Assembly: GCA_934247335.1 (NCBI GenBank)
Contig: CAKQJJ010000053.1
Location: 1-8,154, forward strand
Length of the DNA: 8,154 bases
DNA from: an uncultured Clostridia bacterium
GTDB lineage: Bacteria; Bacillota; Clostridia; Christensenellales; Pumilibacteraceae
Direction of reading: 5' to 3'
Program-made: the position numbers and the translations under genes
The notes under the pieces: generated by a model
Told to the model about the DNA's origin: nothing
Database searches by the model: none
Seen by the model: only the letters and a program-made list of their open reading frames with translations
Shown: positions 1-7,362 of the stretch, piece by piece
How the letters are laid out: the number at the start of each line of letters is the position of its first letter
How positions within the stretch are numbered: position 1 is the first letter of the stretch

Positions 1-19
1 TTATTATAGCGTTAAACAC

Positions 20-48
20 TTGCAATTAATAGACTTTTATCGTATAAT
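20..48 (+). promoter_or_regulatory. Sigma-A-type promoter of the araC-like/ybaK unit
   Basis: The -35 box is TTGCAA at 20-25 and the -10 box is a perfect TATAAT at 43-48, with a 17-bp spacer. The predicted start of transcription is near 55, giving a leader of about 26 nt before the regulator's ATG at 81. A GAGG ribosome binding site lies at 69-72. No terminator is seen between the two downstream genes, so this promoter probably serves both. No activity data; the call rests on sequence match and position. Confidence 0.75.
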
Positions 49-80
49 AGCAGACAGAAATCGACTTTTGAGGCAAAGCA

Positions 81-887
81 ATGTTTCATCAACCGCACAA
101 CACGTTCGGCAACAGAATTTACAATTCATACACATATAAAAATTTAAGTTACGAAAAGCATTTTCACAAAAGTTTCGAGGCGTGGTTCTGCCGACAAGGA
201 AAAGTCGAAGCCACGTGCGACAACGTTGAGTTAACGCTTATGCCGGGCGATTTTTTACTTGTTTTTCCATACGTCGCGCATTCGTTTAACGTTAGCGAAG
301 ACTCTCGTTTATGGGTGGGCGTTTTTTCGGGCGATTACGTCCCGGAGCTTGAAAAGGCGGCGTTAACCCGTCGCCCGGAAGTAAAAGTTTTCCGTCCGGA
401 GAAAGACGAAATGCAATGCATAGCAAACTTTCTGATCCGCAACCTTTCGCCCGGCGAGTTAAAACCGGACAGCGCGGAAGAGCTTTTGATTAAAAGCGGT
501 TTATACGCGCTTGCTTCCGCCTTTCTTGCAAACGCAACGTTACTGCGCCAGGACAAATCGGACGATATTTCGACCGAAATAATACACTATATCGAAAATA
601 ATTACACGCAGAACATAAATCTGAAAACCATGGCGGACGAATTAGGCTACAACTATCAGCATTTGTCGCGAGTTTTCCGCAAGACCATGAAAATGAATTT
701 CCGCGACCTTATAAATCAGTACAGATTTGACCGCGCGTGCGCCATGCTGCACGACGAAAAAATCACCGTAACGCAAGCCGCGCTTGACAGCGGTTTTCAG
801 TCGGTGAGAAATTTCAACAGAATTTATAAAGAAAAAACCGGCTTATCCCCAAAAAACGAGGCAAGCCGAAAGATGACTTTGAGGTGA
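81..887 (+). CDS. AraC-family transcriptional regulator
   Basis: A 268-residue one-component DNA-binding regulator, of typical length for the family. Residues about 25-70 look like a cupin-type ligand pocket: HFHKSFE at 27-33, a PGD turn at 55-57 and a later His67. Residues about 165-260 form the AraC/XylS domain with two helix-turn-helix units, the first around 179-200 (NLKTMADELGYNYQHLSRVF) and the second around 228-250 (TVTQAALDSGF, then NFNRIYKEKTG). The conserved GLSPK tail motif is at 254-258. The ATG is preceded by GAGG about 8 nt upstream and sits just behind a good promoter. The ligand is unknown. AraC proteins often control adjacent genes, but the only co-directional neighbour here is the ybaK-like gene directly downstream, so the real targets may be upstream of this window or elsewhere. 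Confidence 0.93.
   Translation: MFHQPHNTFGNRIYNSYTYKNLSYEKHFHKSFEAWFCRQGKVEATCDNVELTLMPGDFLLVFPYVAHSFNVSEDSRLWVGVFSGDYVPELEKAALTRRPEVKVFRPEKDEMQCIANFLIRNLSPGELKPDSAEELLIKSGLYALASAFLANATLLRQDKSDDISTEIIHYIENNYTQNINLKTMADELGYNYQHLSRVFRKTMKMNFRDLINQYRFDRACAMLHDEKITVTQAALDSGFQSVRNFNRIYKEKTGLSPKNEASRKMTLR
881..887 (+). promoter_or_regulatory. Ribosome binding site that decides the ybaK start
   Basis: GAGGTGA overlaps the last codon and TGA stop of the AraC-like gene. It lies 5 nt before ATG 893, the favoured ybaK start. The in-frame GTG at 884-886 is part of this site itself and so is a poor start candidate. Confidence 0.75.
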
Positions 888-892
888 ATATT

Positions 893-1366
893 ATGAACAA
901 AACAAACGCTCTGCGAATATTGGATCAGAAAAAAATACCATACGAGGCGATTGAATACGACGACAGTCTTACCGACGGAGAGTCGATTGCTTCCGTTTTA
1001 GGCGAGAAATGCGACTGCGTTTTCAAAACGCTGGTTACGGTTGCCAACACGCGCGAACATCTCGTGTTCGTTCTGCCCGTGGATAAAGCGCTTGACCTTA
1101 AAAAAGCGGCGGTTGCGGCGGGCGTGAAAAACGTGGAAATGATTAAACAAAAGGAACTTCTTCCGCTGACCGGTTATATTCACGGCGGCTGCTCGCCCGT
1201 GGGCATGAAAAAGCAATTCCGTACGTTTATACACGAAACGGCGCAGCCTCTTCCGTTCTTTTACGTAAGCGCCGGAAAAGTGGGCATGCAAATGAAAGTT
1301 TCGCCCGAGGATATCTCAAAACTGGTAAACGCGCAATTCTCGAATTTCGCAATCGATAAACATTAA
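893..1366 (+). CDS. ybaK: Cys-tRNA(Pro) deacylase, YbaK/EbsC family
   Basis: A 157-residue protein matching the usual size of YbaK, a free-standing editing enzyme that hydrolyses Cys-tRNA(Pro) made in error by prolyl-tRNA synthetase. It carries the family's key lysine in the FKTLV motif (Lys45; the equivalent lysine in Haemophilus YbaK is essential) and the hallmark GGCSPVGMKK segment at about 98-107. The start is chosen at ATG 893 because GAGGTGA at 881-887 is spaced 5 nt from it. An in-frame GTG at 884 lies inside that ribosome binding site and is unlikely to be used. The binding site overlaps the stop codon of the AraC-like gene, suggesting translational coupling. A bidirectional terminator follows 14 bp after the stop. 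Function by family is firm; why it is paired with an AraC regulator is not clear. Confidence 0.93.
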   Translation: MNKTNALRILDQKKIPYEAIEYDDSLTDGESIASVLGEKCDCVFKTLVTVANTREHLVFVLPVDKALDLKKAAVAAGVKNVEMIKQKELLPLTGYIHGGCSPVGMKKQFRTFIHETAQPLPFFYVSAGKVGMQMKVSPEDISKLVNAQFSNFAIDKH

Positions 1367-1375
1367 AAAGCATAT

Positions 1376-1417
1376 AAAAAGTCGCCCGTGAATTTTGCTT
1401 CACGAGCGACGTTTTTT
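1376..1417. terminator. Bidirectional intrinsic terminator between ybaK and guaB
   Basis: A 12-bp stem (1381-1392 with 1399-1410) closes a 6-nt loop. It has one imperfect pair, a C-A mismatch read on + and a G-U wobble read on -. On + it is followed by a T run at 1412-1417. On - it is followed by five T residues (the A run at 1376-1380). It therefore fits as the terminator of ybaK (stop at 1366) and of the convergent guaB (stop at 1427). The hairpin is better paired in the guaB direction. Confidence 0.88.
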
Positions 1418-1426
1418 CATAGAATA

Positions 1427-2899
<1,473 letters not shown>

Positions 2900-3766
2900 T
2901 CAGTTTTTGCAATATTTATCCATGCAGTAGTCGCACAATTTATCGACAGACACAAACTCTCCGCCGATTTGTCCTATTTCCGCGTTTTCGTGGCTTAAAA
3001 GATATTCTTTATAAAAACCGCTGTAAATGCTGACGCGGAACAGTTTTTTAAGCTCAGGTTTTTCGGGATTTATATCGGCTACCGCTTCCAAAACGGCGTT
3101 TTCGTAAAAATCGATAAATCCGTTCTCTTGCAGTAAATCGCCGGTTCCGTTTTTGCGGCAGAACACGAGGTACTGCGCAGCCTGACGAACGACGTACGCT
3201 TTTTCGTCGGCGCTTAATCCGGCTTTTTCGGCATATGCGGAAAAATCGGCAACGGCGACGTATTCGCCGCGCACGAAAAATTCGGTTTTATTTCGGCTTA
3301 ATCTTGCAGAATACAATGCAGACGTATAATAATCGAACGAATCGCAAAGCCGAACGTGCAGGCGCTTGTTGTTGACGGGAACGCTGGCGACGTTTTTCGC
3401 GTCGAAATCGGCAAAAAACTTTTCGGCGTCTTTGTGCGTAAGCAGCATTTCGCAATACTTTTCGGCTTCGCCGTAATATTTTTCACGAGCGGAATCGGAC
3501 AATGAAGTGTCAAGCATAAGCGAAATCGCCTTGTCCGTCGTCTTTTTTACGCGTTCGACCGAAGCGTTTTTGCCTGTTGCGTTTACGGCAAACTGATACG
3601 AAAGCGGTTTGTTTTCCGCCGAAGCGTAGAAATTTTCGGCAAGCGTGGGAAACAAAATAATCGTTGCAATCAAAATCAACGCGCCGAAAACCACCGTGTA
3701 TTGCATGGTTTTGAGTGCGAGATTAACTATAAGCGAAAACGTTGCGTCGTTTTTATTACGTTCCAC
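2900..3766 (-). CDS. Unrecognised single-pass membrane protein upstream of guaB
   Basis: I do not recognise the family. With the preferred start it has 288 residues: a short polar N-terminus, one strong hydrophobic segment at about 20-42 that would act as an uncleaved anchor, then about 245 mostly helical, charged, tyrosine-rich residues. Topology is probably N-in with the large domain outside. The C-terminus has a cysteine cluster, CDYC at 278-281 and Cys286 two residues before the end. The start is taken as GTG 3766 because GAGGTGA at 3772-3778 is spaced 5 nt from it; the upstream in-frame GTG 3775 and ATG 3772 lie in or against that binding site, and using them would add three residues. 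Its stop is 15 bp from the guaB start, so the two are almost certainly co-transcribed from the promoter at 3794-3822. A link to purine metabolism is possible but not shown. Confidence 0.8.
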   Translation of the reverse strand: MERNKNDATFSLIVNLALKTMQYTVVFGALILIATIILFPTLAENFYASAENKPLSYQFAVNATGKNASVERVKKTTDKAISLMLDTSLSDSAREKYYGEAEKYCEMLLTHKDAEKFFADFDAKNVASVPVNNKRLHVRLCDSFDYYTSALYSARLSRNKTEFFVRGEYVAVADFSAYAEKAGLSADEKAYVVRQAAQYLVFCRKNGTGDLLQENGFIDFYENAVLEAVADINPEKPELKKLFRVSIYSGFYKEYLLSHENAEIGQIGGEFVSVDKLCDYCMDKYCKN

Positions 3767-3771
3767 GATCA

Positions 3772-3778
3772 TCACCTC
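3772..3778 (-). promoter_or_regulatory. Ribosome binding site that decides the start of the guaB-upstream gene
   Basis: GAGGTGA read on the - strand, 5 nt before GTG 3766. The alternatives GTG 3775 and ATG 3772 overlap or abut this site, leaving 0-2 nt of spacing after the GAGG core, which is too short for normal initiation. Confidence 0.6.
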
Positions 3779-3793
3779 GATTGCGTTTTGTAT

Positions 3794-3822
3794 ATTTTAC
3801 CACAACGAAAAATTTTTTTCAA
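3794..3822 (-). promoter_or_regulatory. Sigma-A-type promoter of the membrane protein-guaB operon
   Basis: Read on -, the -35 box is TTGAAA (3817-3822) and the -10 box is TAAAAT (3794-3799), with a 17-bp spacer. Transcription should start near 3787, about 21 nt before the preferred GTG start. No other promoter is evident in the 15-bp gap before guaB, so this is the likely promoter for guaB too. Confidence 0.7.
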
Positions 3823-3832
3823 TCGTTTTTAC

Positions 3833-3859
3833 CCTCGTTTCAAAACTTTTTCCTCGTTT
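3833..3859. repeat. Pair of 8-bp direct repeats upstream of the guaB operon promoter
   Basis: CCTCGTTT occurs at 3833-3840 and again at 3852-3859 (AAACGAGG on -). The copies start 19 bp apart, close to two helical turns, and lie 11 bp beyond the -35 box. The phasing would suit a dimeric regulator upstream of the promoter. This is an inference; 8-bp repeats in AT-rich intergenic DNA can be chance. Confidence 0.35.
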
Positions 3860-3862
3860 GCA

Positions 3863-3882
3863 GTGATTTTTGCAAAAATCAC
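3863..3882. repeat. Perfect 20-bp palindrome between the uvrA-like gene and the guaB operon
   Basis: GTGATTTTTGCAAAAATCAC is fully self-complementary. As a hairpin it would have an 8-bp stem around TGCA. It lacks a T run directly after it on either strand, so it is not a classical terminator. It sits 47 bp downstream of the uvrA-like stop and 41 bp upstream of the -35 box of the guaB operon. It could be a protein-binding operator or a 3'-end stabilising hairpin for the uvrA-like mRNA. I see no better terminator in the gap at 3823-3928. Confidence 0.55.
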
Positions 3883-3928
3883 ATTTAAAAACGGCGCCGA
3901 GGCAAGTTTTTTCGGTAAATCGCAAATT

Positions 3929-6403
3929 TTACAGATATTTGCCCGTAATGCTTTCCGCCGAGTCCTTTATATCTTCGGGCGTTCCTTCCGCCACTATTCT
4001 GCCGCCGGCAACGCCTCCGCGCGGTCCCATGTCTATTATATAATCGGCGTTTTTAATCACGTCGAGATCGTGTTCGATTACGACGACGGTGGCGCCGTTT
4101 CCGATAAGCTTGTCAAAGACTTCCAAAAGCACGCCCACGTCCTTCGGGTGCAAACCTATGGTGGGTTCGTCGAAAACAAACACGGCGTCCGACTGCGTTT
4201 TGCCCATTTCGGCTGCAAGTTTAAGTCGCTGAGCCTCTCCGCCCGAAAGCGACGGCGTACTTTCTCCGAGCGTCAGATAATCCAGTCCGAGCGAAGCAAT
4301 CGTTTCAAGCTTTTCTTTGATCTTTTTGTGCTTTTCAAACAGTTTTGCCGCTTCGCCGATAGTCACGTTCATCAGTTCCGCAATCGAATAATCTTTGCCG
4401 CAAAGGTCGATTTTTACCGCCTCGGCTTTATCGGAATAGCGTTTTCCTCCGCAATCGGGGCAAATTATCTCTACGTCGGGCAAAAACTGGATATCCATGG
4501 AAATCTGCCCGGTTCCGTCGCACGTAGGGCAGCGCAGGCTTCCCGTGTTGTACGAAAAGTCGTTTACTTTAAGTCCGAGCTCTTTTGCCGCAGGCGACGC
4601 GGCGTATAATTTTCTAAGGTCGTCCAATATGCCCGAATACGTTGCGACCGTCGAACGCACGTTTACGCCGATCGGCGTGGCGTCGATAAGGTTTACGCGA
4701 TTTATTCCGTCGGCTTCAAGCGATTTTACGTGCGGCGGAAGTTTTTCGCCGTTAATTTTCGCCTGTAACGCCGGCACGAGGCTTTCGAGCACGGTCGTTG
4801 TTTTTCCGCTTCCAGACATACCGGTGACGACGGTAAGGCGCCCTTTGGGAATTTTTACGTCCAGCGCGTGCACGGTGTGAACGGGCAGCGTAGACATTCG
4901 TATAGCTCCAAGCTCAAACAAGCGTTCTTTTTCCGCTCTTCTCGCCGTTTTTACGTCGGCTTGTCCCGACATATATTTGCCGATAATCGAAGCGGGATTA
5001 TTTTCTATTTCTTCCACGCTGCCGCACGCGACGACGTTGCCGCCGTGCGCGCCCGCGCCCTTGCCCATTTCGATTACGTAATCGGCGGATTCTATTACCC
5101 GCGTGTCGTGATCGACGACGACTACGGAATTGCCCCTACTCACAAGATCGCGAACGACGGCAAGCAAGCCGTCTACGTTTGCGGGATGCAAACCTATCGA
5201 AGGTTCGTCTAAAACGTACATGACTCCGGTGGTTTTATTCCTGACTGCTCGCGCAAGCTGAATGCGTTGCAACTCGCCGGTGGAAAGCGTGTTTGCGCTT
5301 CGGTCAAGCGTGAGATAGTCCAGCCCGAGGTCGATAAGCCTTTCGGAAACGGCAAGAAATTCGCTTGCTATGCTCTCAGCCATCGGGCGCATATCGCACG
5401 GCATTTGCGACGGAATTTTTTTAACCAATCCGATAAGCTCGCCGAGCGGCATTGCGCAGGCTTCCGGCAGAGTTTTACCCGCAATACGTGCGCTCCTCGC
5501 TCTTTTATTAAGTCGGGTTCCGCCGCATTCGGGGCAAGAGCTTTCGGTAAGAAACTTGGAAACGCGTTTCATTCCCGCCTCGTCCTTTACCTTTGCAAGC
5601 GCGTTTTCCACGGTGTACACCGCGTTGTAATACGTAAAGTCGAGTTCTCCCGCCTGATTGGAATTTTTGGCTTTGTAGAAAATATGCTTTTTCTCGGCGG
5701 GTCCGTAGTAGACGATATTCTTTTCCTCGGCGGTAAGGTCGCGGAACGGAACGTTCGTACGCACTCCCATGGCGCGGCACACGTCAGTCATCAGCGACCA
5801 CATGAGAGAATTCCACGGAGCCACGGCGCCTTCGTCTATCGTAAGCGAGTCGTCGGGGACGAGCGAATCTATATTAACCTTGCGCACTACGCCCGTTCCC
5901 GAGCAAACCTGACACGCTCCGGTTGAATTGAACGAAAAATCCTCGGCGCTCGGAGGGTTGAATTCCGCTCCGCATTCGGGGCAAACCAGGCGTTTTCCCG
6001 CCGCTACGCTGAACGACGGCGGCACGAGATGTCCGTTCGGGCAGAGATGACTGCCCAGTCTGGAATACATAAGGCGCAGGCTGTTGGACAGCTCCGTAAG
6101 CGTTCCGAACGTACTTCTCACGTTGGGTATTGCGGGGCGCTGGTGCAACGCAAGCGCCGCAGGCACGTTTTCTATGCCGTCCACGTTGGCGTTTTCCACC
6201 TGAGTAAGTCTTCTTCTCGTGTACGCGGACAACGCTTCGAGATAACGCCTTGAACCCTCCGCGTACAAAACTCCGAGCGCGAGCGAAGATTTTCCGCTGC
6301 CGGAAACGCCGGCAATCGCCACGAATTTTCCGAGAGGAACGTTTACGTCGATATTTTTCAGGTTATGCACGCGTGCTCCGCGTATAATTATCCGATCGGG
6401 CAT
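3929..6403 (-). CDS. UvrA-family ABC ATPase lacking the UvrB-binding insert (UvrA2-like)
   Basis: An 824-residue tandem ABC ATPase of the UvrA family. First head: Walker A GVSGSGKSS (32-40), signature LSTGELQR (373-380), Walker B VLDEPSIGLH (397-406), switch His VDHD (430-433). Second head: GMSGSGKTT (528-536), LSGGEAQR (719-726), VFDEPTIGLH (743-752), IEHD (776-779). Zinc-binding pairs are C141/C144 with C164/C167, and C625/C628 with C648/C651; CPECGGTRL is at 290-298. True UvrA is about 940 residues and has a UvrB-binding module of about 110 residues after its first short Cys motif; here only about 30 residues separate CPNGH (121-125) from DFSFNS (155-160), so that module is missing. This matches UvrA2-type proteins and the drug-resistance relative DrrC. 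A role in UvrB-dependent nucleotide excision repair is therefore doubtful; DNA-lesion or drug-related ATPase roles are inferred. GGAAGTGA lies 4 nt before the ATG. It is transcribed from its own promoter; no uvrB or uvrC is nearby. Confidence 0.93.
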   Translation of the reverse strand: MPDRIIIRGARVHNLKNIDVNVPLGKFVAIAGVSGSGKSSLALGVLYAEGSRRYLEALSAYTRRRLTQVENANVDGIENVPAALALHQRPAIPNVRSTFGTLTELSNSLRLMYSRLGSHLCPNGHLVPPSFSVAAGKRLVCPECGAEFNPPSAEDFSFNSTGACQVCSGTGVVRKVNIDSLVPDDSLTIDEGAVAPWNSLMWSLMTDVCRAMGVRTNVPFRDLTAEEKNIVYYGPAEKKHIFYKAKNSNQAGELDFTYYNAVYTVENALAKVKDEAGMKRVSKFLTESSCPECGGTRLNKRARSARIAGKTLPEACAMPLGELIGLVKKIPSQMPCDMRPMAESIASEFLAVSERLIDLGLDYLTLDRSANTLSTGELQRIQLARAVRNKTTGVMYVLDEPSIGLHPANVDGLLAVVRDLVSRGNSVVVVDHDTRVIESADYVIEMGKGAGAHGGNVVACGSVEEIENNPASIIGKYMSGQADVKTARRAEKERLFELGAIRMSTLPVHTVHALDVKIPKGRLTVVTGMSGSGKTTTVLESLVPALQAKINGEKLPPHVKSLEADGINRVNLIDATPIGVNVRSTVATYSGILDDLRKLYAASPAAKELGLKVNDFSYNTGSLRCPTCDGTGQISMDIQFLPDVEIICPDCGGKRYSDKAEAVKIDLCGKDYSIAELMNVTIGEAAKLFEKHKKIKEKLETIASLGLDYLTLGESTPSLSGGEAQRLKLAAEMGKTQSDAVFVFDEPTIGLHPKDVGVLLEVFDKLIGNGATVVVIEHDLDVIKNADYIIDMGPRGGVAGGRIVAEGTPEDIKDSAESITGKYL

Positions 6404-6433
6404 ATTTTCACTTCCGTAACTGAGATATATTCA

Positions 6434-6462
6434 AGTATAATATTTATAAAAAACAAAGTCAA
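6434..6462 (-). promoter_or_regulatory. Sigma-A-type promoter of the uvrA-like gene
   Basis: Read on -, the -35 box is TTGACT (6457-6462) and the -10 box is TATACT (6434-6439), with a 17-bp AT-rich spacer. The start is predicted near 6427, giving a leader of about 23 nt. I looked for a Firmicutes-type LexA box (CGAAC N4 GTTCG) across 6404-6480 and saw none. Confidence 0.75.
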
Positions 6463-6485
6463 CAACTGCGGCTCGTTTTCGCGAT

Positions 6486-6521
6486 AAAAAAATCCGCTCG
6501 GATTAAAAGCGGACTTTTTTT
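6486..6521 (-). terminator. Intrinsic terminator of the lipoprotein gene
   Basis: TCCGCT at 6493-6498 pairs with AGCGGA at 6508-6513 around a 9-nt loop. On the - strand the stem extends through a G-U pair into an A/T run. Seven T residues follow on - (A run at 6486-6492). It begins about 22 bp after the lipoprotein stop and ends before the -35 box of the uvrA-like gene, so it separates the two units. The T run at 6515-6521 also makes it look bidirectional, but no + gene reads into it. Confidence 0.82.
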
Positions 6522-6543
6522 CGTTTATAGCAATCTGATTTTT

Positions 6544-7233
6544 TTATTTGCGCGAGGCGATGATTTCGCCTGACACGACGTCGACAAGCACGGCAATGGT
6601 TTTAGCCGAATCCGCTTCCGGCACGAAAGACACGTACCAGTAGTACTTTCCGTCGGACGACAGCGGATTGCTTATGTAGCGAATAAAAATTTCTCCGCAG
6701 AACTTGCCGTCGGAAGTGTACGGAGCAAGGCTTTCGCTAAGTTCGGTTACGGCTTTTTTCATGGCGTCGATACCGCTTATTTCGCCGTCTTTACGCACGG
6801 ACGAAAGAGTTATCGTCTGGCTCGTGTTGCCGTCGGAAACTGTGACAACCGGGTTTGCGCACGTCGTTTTCGACATAAATTCAAACGAATAGCTGTCTTT
6901 ATACGGATGACGAAGAGCGTTGCCCTCGGTCTTTTTGCCGTCGCAATCCGAGGTTATTACCAGAGATTTTTCCGCGGTGTCTTTTTTGGGCGTTACGGTA
7001 ATAAGCGTGTAATCGACCTTGCTTCCGCTTTTCCCGTCGATTTCAAAAGGATTTTCGCGATATCCCGAAACCATTTCTATCGAATATTTATCGTTTTCGC
7101 CGGTATACACTTCGCTTCTGTACTCGGACACTATCGATTCGTACGCGTCCTCTTTCGCTTTGCACGCCGTAAACAGCGAAAAAACCAATAAAACCGCAAG
7201 CGTTAATCCGACGACCCGAATTGCTTTTTTCAT
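6544..7233 (-). CDS. Small lipoprotein of unknown function
   Basis: A 229-residue exported lipoprotein. Residues 1-23 form a signal peptide: a KK start, a hydrophobic core to about 20, then the box FTAC with Cys24 as the lipidation site and a charged KAKED after it. The mature part is a polar, beta-rich domain with cysteines at 97, 125 and 179. Residues about 155-229 contain an amphipathic helix, then strands with a YYWYVSFV segment at 197-204 and a VDVVSGEIIAS end. This resembles the last strands of PepSY-like domains, but the match is weak and I would not name it so. The start is ATG 7233, which has GGAGG 9 nt upstream and lies behind the promoter at 7256-7284; an in-frame ATG at 7284 would place 17 non-signal-like residues in front and fall within the promoter. 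It has its own terminator. Function unknown. Confidence 0.85.
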   Translation of the reverse strand: MKKAIRVVGLTLAVLLVFSLFTACKAKEDAYESIVSEYRSEVYTGENDKYSIEMVSGYRENPFEIDGKSGSKVDYTLITVTPKKDTAEKSLVITSDCDGKKTEGNALRHPYKDSYSFEFMSKTTCANPVVTVSDGNTSQTITLSSVRKDGEISGIDAMKKAVTELSESLAPYTSDGKFCGEIFIRYISNPLSSDGKYYWYVSFVPEADSAKTIAVLVDVVSGEIIASRK

Positions 7234-7242
7234 TTTGTCGTT

Positions 7243-7247
7243 CCTCC
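7243..7247 (-). promoter_or_regulatory. Ribosome binding site that decides the lipoprotein start
   Basis: GGAGG read on -, 9 nt before ATG 7233. Together with the signal peptide beginning at that ATG, it rules against the upstream in-frame ATG at 7284. Confidence 0.75.
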
Positions 7248-7255
7248 ACAAAATA

Positions 7256-7284
7256 GTATTACAAAACATTGTAATGCATTTCAA
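7256..7284 (-). promoter_or_regulatory. Sigma-A-type promoter of the lipoprotein gene
   Basis: Read on -, the -35 box is TTGAAA (7279-7284) and the -10 box is TAATAC (7256-7261), with a 17-bp spacer. The predicted start near 7249 leaves a leader of only about 16 nt, just enough for the GGAGG site. The spacer and -10 box are overlapped by an inverted repeat at 7258-7275. Confidence 0.65.
7258..7275. promoter_or_regulatory. Operator-like inverted repeat over the lipoprotein promoter
   Basis: ATTACAA at 7258-7264 and TTGTAAT at 7269-7275 are perfect inverted arms of 7 bp around a 4-bp centre. The site covers most of the -10 box and much of the spacer, where a bound dimer would block RNA polymerase. 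The TACA/TGTA half-sites recall those of several winged-helix repressors (BlaI/MecI/CopY and some GntR types), but the spacing does not match the usual boxes exactly. No candidate repressor gene of those types lies in the window. Confidence 0.5.
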
Positions 7285-7362
7285 CGGAGTTTTAGAACAA
7301 CTTTTACTATTTCCGGCAAGTTGCGGGGAAATTAAAATCGATAAAGACGGAAATATCAGATA
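7285..7362. other. Short intergenic stretch after the membrane protein gene
   Basis: This lies between the membrane protein stop and the lipoprotein promoter. I see only a tiny AATATC/GATATT symmetry and no stem with a T run, so no terminator can be assigned to the membrane protein gene. Some read-through into the lipoprotein gene is possible. No small gene is convincing here. Confidence 0.4.

Noticed and set aside
2..51. Near-repeat TATTATAGC (2-10) and TATAATAGC (43-51) around the first promoter
   Set aside because: The second copy is the -10 box itself, the match is imperfect and AT-rich, and the spacing of 41 bp has no clear meaning. Probably chance.
3883..3928. Candidate intrinsic terminator for the uvrA-like gene around the CGGCGCCG sequence and following T run on -
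   Set aside because: CGGCGCCG is self-complementary with no usable loop, and the flanking AAAAAC/GTTTTT arms enclose an unpaired interior. It does not make a convincing stem, so termination is left unassigned.
3701..4609. A 302-codon open frame on + opposite the 3' part of the uvrA-like gene
   Set aside because: It overlaps conserved ABC motifs encoded on the other strand and its product is Phe/Arg-rich without recognisable features.
3929..6403. Canonical uvrA, partner of UvrB and UvrC in nucleotide excision repair
   Set aside because: The UvrB-binding insert is absent and no other excision-repair gene or LexA box is nearby. The UvrA2-like label fits better.
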